Origin: Margaritifera margaritifera
Lineage: Eukaryota > Mollusca > Bivalvia > Unionida > Margaritiferidae
Assembly (NCBI GenBank): GCA_029931535.1
Contig: JAQPZY010001561.1
Location: 3,194,001-3,258,000, forward strand
Length of the DNA: 64,000 nt
Direction: 5' to 3'
Part shown: positions 59,059 through 64,000 of the stretch, piece after piece
Position numbering within the stretch: position 1 is the stretch's first letter
Layout of the letters: each line of letters starts with the position of its first letter
Position numbers and translations under genes: made by a program
The notes under the pieces: model-generated
Told to the model about the DNA's origin: nothing
The model's input: only the letters and a program-made list of their open reading frames with translations
Databases searched by the model: none

Positions 59059-61165
59059 AATAACATAGTTATCATAATAAGGGCTTTGAGATATCACAGA
59101 AAAAGTATTTAAAAAAGGAGATAATGACTGACTGCATATAACATAACCAACCAAACCTCTGCCCCTAGTATTTATAAAACAGAATTCACCAACATTGATA
59201 TTGTAACCATCCCGATCGTTTACAATTCGAAGAGGTTTTCATATCATACTGTTGTGCTCATTCACCTGTCCAGTGTCGCCTGAAGCATAAAATAAAATGG
59301 TGCATAATTGTCGGGAAGTGGTCTCTTTACATAATCATTGTTGTCTGCAACAATGCGCATGGCTCTAAAACAATCTCGGATCCAGAAATATCGTTTAGGT
59401 GGAGCGTAAAAAAATAGGCGCGGGGTCTGTGGGACGGAACCCCCGTGGGGGTACAGCGTGCGAGGGAATCAAAAAGTTCCTGCATTTTAAGAGTTTCCCG
59501 GGCAAAACAAAGTTTTTCATTAAGTTTCTGTGAATAAAAGAATTTCATTGGAGTCAAATAACATGTAAACTCAGGAAATTCTAAGTTGTTTGTAGCTTTG
59601 ATAACAAAATCTTGAATATTCCAAAATACGTAATAGAATCATTTTCATTATAGCCCTATCGTGTATGCGCCTTTGATACATTTCTTTTTGTTCATGTCAG
59701 TCTTTTTGTTCATGTTATTGTGGGGTAATTTGGGCGTTTGACCGTTGACTATCACGCGTTGTGCGATATGCTTGCGTCGATATAGTGTCTGTAATGCTTG
59801 TTCGTCTGTCAAATGTCTTTTCATTATTTGAGGAACTAAGAATGCCAATGGGCGATCGTTGGCGAGGATGATGTTTATCAAATGTTACTGTTACTGTTGT
59901 TGTTTGCTGCTTAGCGGTCTGAGCTTTCTTATGGAATAGGGATTGACCATTTAATTCTCGGGGGGGGGGGGGTCTCGGGGGGGGGGGGGGAGGCTGGGAT
60001 TTGTTTTGAGAAGAAAAAAATCCGGCTCTCAAATAGATTGAGAAAAAAAAATCTTGTCTGATTTATTAAAGAAAGAACCTTTTATATCCATTATACAAGT
60101 TGAATATATAAATTTCCGGCTCAAAAGAAAATCTCAGCGCCCACCCACCCTCAAAAATGAAATGGTCGGTCCCTTACCATTCTCAGTCAGTACTATTCAG
60201 ATTCTGAGCGTCCATCGAATTGATAACTTCCCAATCTTGATCAAGGTTACGGCCCTGCTCGAGCACTTCATAAGGACTGGACTTTCCAATATGGAATGAG
60301 TCCTTGTCAATTTGCTGGTGAGGGTGATAACCTGGTTGGTTATGACTACTGTTAGCAAGATGACTGGGTGACTGGACATTATTCATCTAGCGAGGAGACT
60401 GACTAGTTTTTCGACCATCGTCACACTTACCATCTTGCCTATCCACATAATCTGTACGATGATGCCTGCTGCCCTTCATCATATCGGACCACTAGCAGAA
60501 CAAATCGTCTTCAGTGATACCATTGACTACAGTTTCGCTGGTTACCTAGCGCTATATTTGTTTCCAAATGGCATGGATCTGGTGCTGCATCTAAAATATA
60601 TACTAATGCAACCAGTCCAAAAAATGTTAAGAAAGGGCCTCTTAGATGGGCTATAATAATTCAATACCATTTTGTCCTCCGTTAACGTGAACATTATGCT
60701 TTCAATTGATCATCTAAAGATCAAAGCGCTTGTAATGTTAAAACTGCCGCGATGTTGATCCATGGTTTCCCCCTGGGTTGCGCAGGCTCCAACGTTCCAG
60801 CTATTTCCGGTAATTTACAGTTATAGCAGTTTTGTTTTTCAAATTGTATAAATTTATAAAAATTCTCCTTTTTCACAAAAGGATCCGTTATTTATCTTAA
60901 AAGGAAAACTTTAAGCTGAGCCTCATTTAAAATATCAGCTGTCACTTTCTAAATAGGACTATGCAATATCGCAAATGAGTTTGAACATGACAGCTAACGT
61001 GTATGCCAAATCTTTTGATATATTCGTTTTTCAATACAAATACTCGGTAGGGGATTTAATTTGAACTCTTTTAACCTGTATTAGTAATGAGTATAGCGAC
61101 GCATCATTTTATGATGACACGCTCTCTGTATACAATCTAAATCTATAAAGAGTTTATTTATTAAA

Positions 61166-61166
<1 letters not shown>
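59059..61166. other. Unassigned sequence within the composite insertion
   Basis: Open frames on the minus strand (59557-59327, 76 codons, which stays open upstream of its Met to about 59620; 60032-59715, 105 codons; 60386-60183, 67 codons) show no domain I can name, although they lie where LINE sequence between ORF1 and ORF2 would be expected. Two G runs (12 and 14 bases) sit at 59960-59992. The stretch 60955-61030 (GCAATATCGCAAATGAG, CATGACAGCTAACGTGTAT, TCTTTTGATATATT) has a diverged copy at 63030-63105. Confidence 0.5.

Positions 61167-61231
<65 letters not shown>
61167..61231. repeat. AT microsatellite
   Basis: Pure AT repeat of about 32 units. Confidence 0.97.
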
Positions 61232-61234
<3 letters not shown>

Positions 61235-61469
61235 GCATTTATAATTTGACAGGTTGTAAAGAAACATAATCATGTATTATGTATGCCACACACGTAGTAC
61301 ATCACGAAAACCGTGAACTTGGAGAGTGAATCGTATGCATATTCTTCGGGTTAACGGAGAAAAGAATGGTACGAAAAAATTAAGCCCATGTAAAAGGAAG
61401 ACCTGTTTTGTCCATTTTTCAAGATGATTGCACTAAAACATGTTTATACGCAGCATCGCATACCATTCT

Positions 61470-61869
61470 CAATGCCATTTCTTACCAATTTTAGCCCGTT
61501 TACCGTCACCCTTCGCTGATTTATACTTTATGCATACTTTTTTTTCTTGGTCACTGCTATTTCCTTGGGGTAATAACGCTGAGTTATGTAATGTGTTCGA
61601 GCTAACTAAGGTATATAAAGTCAACTTAATGTCTTGAATGTGTCGGAAAGCTGTGTCGAATCGGTGCATGAAATGCACGAGGGATGTTATTCATAGCTTG
61701 GTGTCTTGAATGTGTCTGAATGCGGCAATGTATGGCCTGGCTCGAATCGGTACATGAAATTCACTAAGGTATATTCATTGTTCTTCCCAATTCTGTGAGC
61801 TCGTTGAATGTAGATATGGTCAGTGTCAAGGACCAAATGCTTACTTATGAATTCCTTCACTAGATCCAT
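61470..61869 (-). pseudogene. LINE ORF1-like fragment
   Basis: LINE ORF1 proteins bind the element's RNA. The minus strand reads MDLVKEFISKHLVLDTDHIY, then IQRAHRIGK (61870-61790), close to the FxxxxLxL...IxxxRxHRIG pattern of the RRM-type ORF1 domain. Further on, in shifting frames, HSDTFKT, YYPKEIA and KSAKGDGKRAKIGKKWH (61570-61470) resemble the C-terminal ORF1 region (YPxEI...RKxLxPxxKxAKxxGKxAxLVxDKL). A diverged duplication of about 60-75 bp interrupts it at 61627-61770. It is truncated at 61870 and has several stops. Confidence 0.6.
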
Positions 61870-62032
61870 ACATTGCTGACTGGGTACAGTACTTGTTACA
61901 AACATTTCCTAGTGATTTTAGTAAATATCATCAATAAGACCTAGGACCATACCGGAATATAAGATGTACAGGCAATACCTATCATCACTTCAAGGTAGGC
62001 TCCATTCAAATTTACGTTTCTGTGTCTTGTCC

Positions 62033-62035
<3 letters not shown>
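61870..62035 (+). mobile_element. Dispersed repeat B-A, split copy, right part
   Basis: ATTGCTGACTGGGTACAGTA, GTGATTTTAGTAAATATCAT, AATAAGACCTAGGACCATAC and GTACAGGCAATACCTATCAT match 52758-52950 in order and strand. It ends in a CT tract, as does the other copy. Confidence 0.85.
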
Positions 62036-62116
<81 letters not shown>

Positions 62117-62390
62117 CACACATAGACAAAAATTCTTCTGCTGCTTGTCCTTTTCATTCTCTCTATCGCACACACGCACACCAATGCTTATGCTACTTGT
62201 CCTTTTCATTCTCTCTCTCTCGCTCTCTCTCTCTCTTACTCTCTCTCTCTTTCCCCCCTCTCTCTCTCTCTCCCTCTCTCTTTCTCTCTCTCTCGCACAC
62301 ACACACCAATGCTTTTCTGCTTGTCCTTTTTATACTCTCTCACACACGCACACATATATACACACCAATGCTTCTGCTGATTGTCCTTTA

Positions 62391-62482
<92 letters not shown>
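62036..62482. repeat. CT-rich compound microsatellite with 60-90 bp superunit
   Basis: Pure CT at 62036-62113 and 62393-62480 flank irregular units in which a CT run is followed by CGCACACACR and a segment such as ATGCTTMTGCTRCTTGTCCT TTTCATT. CACACA plus TGCT..TTGTCCTTT occurs four times (62118, 62170, 62295, 62355). Long open frames on both strands are by-products. Confidence 0.9.
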
Positions 62483-62485
<3 letters not shown>

Positions 62486-62700
62486 TAACGGAGACTTAAA
62501 ATACAATGAAATGGTTAGTACGTACTGGCTTTCTAACGGTGACTTAGACAACAATGAGATGGTTATTCCGTACTGGCTTCCTAATGGTACTGGCTCTATC
62601 AACAGTTCTTATAAAACTGCACAAAACTTTTCATTCCTATTCTCATTCACTCACCTAAAACATTTTGCTATCCCCCTACAATTGTGGATCGTATTTTTGT

Positions 62701-62780
62701 CTAGTCCGTAGAGAGTTTACGCATGCTGACAGAGCTATGGACCTTTTAGGTCAAAGACTTGGGTTCAGGTCTTACCTTAT
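62701..62780 (+). mobile_element. tRNA-like SINE head, weak
   Basis: ATGGACCTTTTAGGTCAAAG resembles an anticodon arm with a Lys-like CTTTTAG loop, followed by TTGGGTTCAGGTCTTACC as a B box. The A box is poor and no cloverleaf closes, so it is at best a SINE head. Confidence 0.35.
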
Positions 62781-63107
62781 GTCGATTTTTTTTTCTTTTC
62801 TTTTTTTCTAACTTGTTTAAGATTGTATATATTCTCTAAGTCTCTCACTCTAGCTAACTGAATGGTATCAAAAACAGTATATGATCATATGCACATATAT
62901 AGGTAGGTACTTACTTTTATTTGGTAAAGTCTGCTGCATATACATTTACAAAAGGATTATAAATGTCATCATGTTGTATTAACCTCATTAAATAACTTTA
63001 TCGCAAAGTAGCAGTGAAATTGTCAAACCTTGCAATATCGCAAATAAGCTTTGCTCACATGTCAGCTCACGTGTATCTCCAACTCTTTTGATCTGTTTAT
63101 TGAACAG
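62781..63107. other. Unassigned sequence with a diverged repeat
   Basis: Contains the second copy (63030-63105) of the repeat noted at 60955-61030. Otherwise nothing recognised. Confidence 0.55.
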
Positions 63108-63358
63108 TTGTTGTTGTTATGGGTTTAACGCCATTTTTCGACACATAATAGGCTATACATGGCGGCCAGTATATTTGGTGGAGGAAGAACCCGAGAAAAC
63201 CCCGGGAAGAACCACCGACCCACGGGAAGCTACTGGCAAGCTTTCTCACATACCCACGTACATGAGACCCGAGACTCAAACCCACGTGGACAGAGGTGAA
63301 ATGTCAGTGATCTGTCAAGGCGAGAGCCTTAGACCACTCGGCCACCCGGGGCCCCTGT
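63108..63358 (-). mobile_element. SINE family A, near full length, minus strand
   Basis: On the minus strand it starts GGGCCCCGGGTGGCCGAGTG (A box TGGCCGAGTGG, typical of tRNA-Leu/Ser), continues GTCTAAGGCTCTCGCCTTGA, then CCACGTGGGTTTGAGTCTCG (B box), GGTTCTTCCCGGGGTTTTCT, ACCAAATATACTGGCCGCCA and GGCGTTAAACCCATAACAAC. It is the most complete copy in the window and defines the family. The head is tRNA-derived and the body is not; no protein is encoded. Confidence 0.9.
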
Positions 63359-63533
63359 TTATTGAACAGAAATGGTGAGCTAATTTATGTGCAAATCAAA
63401 AACTGCTATTTAAAAAGAAATTAAACATGTTTTAGAATGTGAAAGTTGTCTTGATTGTATTAAAAATAAAGCTACAAGACGTGATTTGACCAAATTACAC
63501 ATGTCTGCACATACGCTCAGAATATAAGCATTT

Positions 63534-63940
63534 ACGATAGAATAGAAAGAGGTGATTGGCTGTGTGTGAAATATACGATAGAATAGAAAGAGGTGATTGG
63601 CTGTGTGAAATATACGATAGAATAGAAAGAGGTGATTGGTTGTGTGTGAAATATACGATAGAATAGAAAGAGGTGATTGGCTGTGTGAAATATACGATAG
63701 AATAGAAAGAGGTGATTGGTTGTGTGTGAAATATACGATAGAATAGAAAGAGGTGATTGGCTGTGTGAAATATACGATAGAATAGAAAGAGGTGATTGGT
63801 TGTGTGTGAAATATACGATAGAATAGAAAGAGGTGATTGGCTGTGTGAAATATACGATATAATAGTAAGATGTTATTGGCTGTGTGAAATATACGATAGA
63901 ATAGAAAGAGGTGATTGACTGTGTGAATATATAGGATGAG
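63534..63940. repeat. 39/41-bp minisatellite, about 10 copies, dimeric
   Basis: GATAGAATAGAAAGAGGTGA + TTGGCTGTGTGAAATATAC. Units of 41 bp (GTGTGTG, mostly TTGGTTG) and 39 bp (GTGTG, TTGGCTG) alternate strictly for eight units, so the repeating unit is an 80-bp dimer. The last two units are diverged. Confidence 0.95.
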
Positions 63941-64000
63941 AAATACGGTAGATATAGAAGATGAATTTCATTTTTATTATGGCGTGTCCTTTCTATACTC

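Larger units (their letters stand above)
54043..61869 (-). mobile_element. Composite insertion built on a decayed LINE
   Basis: Block of 7.8 kb lying between the two halves of a split dispersed repeat. On the minus strand it has, in LINE order, an ORF1-like fragment (61869-61470), an ORF2 linker (57809-57480), reverse transcriptase (57300-56000), C-terminal region (55980-54720, interrupted), a presumed 3' untranslated region and an (ATTC)n tail (54099-54043). Later insertions include the hairpin element at 54504, unassigned DNA at 55143-55640 and the 31-bp array at 57912. I could not find an endonuclease domain. That all parts come from one element is inference; order and strand agree. Confidence 0.55.

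Noticed and set aside
59327..59640. Minus-strand open frame of about 100 codons as LINE endonuclease
   Set aside because: None of the endonuclease signatures (such as GDFN or SDHxxI) are visible.

Overview
The window looks like non-coding or intronic DNA from a repeat-rich invertebrate, most likely a mollusc or another lophotrochozoan. This rests on three things: base composition, tRNA-derived SINEs of a type I associate with molluscs (tails containing GCGTTAA or GTTAAACACCAATC), and a decayed non-LTR retrotransposon with a microsatellite tail. Species and clade are inference. I found no intact protein-coding gene, no rRNA, no functional tRNA and no CRISPR. Most long open frames are by-products of tandem repeats that lack stop codons.

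By my own count, about 24 kb of the 64 kb (close to 38%) is minisatellite. There are roughly 25 to 30 separate arrays with units of about 19 to 86 bp, mostly unrelated to one another. The largest are a 68-bp unit repeated 48 times with no length change (6377-9640), a 47-bp array nested inside a longer ancestral unit (9886-11905), a 27-bp array (15312-16320), a 29-bp unit repeated about 134 times (23436-27340), a 37-bp unit repeated 27 times (34321-35325), a 35-bp array (42762-43630), a 52-bp array with a palindrome in nearly every unit (47990-49535) and a 31-bp array (57912-59058). Microsatellites (AT, CT/AG, CATA, AC, ATT, GATA, AATG) fill many gaps.

Mobile DNA sits between the arrays. One SINE family with a tRNA-like head appears four times (1187, 13915, 52068, 63108). 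Other SINE pieces share a core like AAGRCACTTTA. There are inverted-repeat (foldback) elements at 54504-54713, 41720-42715, 36990-37165 and 49546-49665, and pairs of diverged dispersed repeats (33.3/47.2 kb inverted, 37.5/40.2 kb, 40.8/41.5 kb).

The right-hand third (52.3-62.0 kb) has the clearest history. A 650-bp sequence at 52336-52985 is present a second time, but that copy is split: its left part ends at 54040 and its right part resumes at 61870. The 7.8 kb between them holds minus-strand remains of a LINE: an ORF1-like piece at 61.5-61.9 kb, an ORF2 linker, reverse transcriptase and C-terminal region at 57.8-54.7 kb, and an (ATTC)n tail at 54.04-54.10 kb. That LINE relic was later invaded by a double-hairpin element and a 31-bp satellite, among others. 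No gene network or operon can be described.
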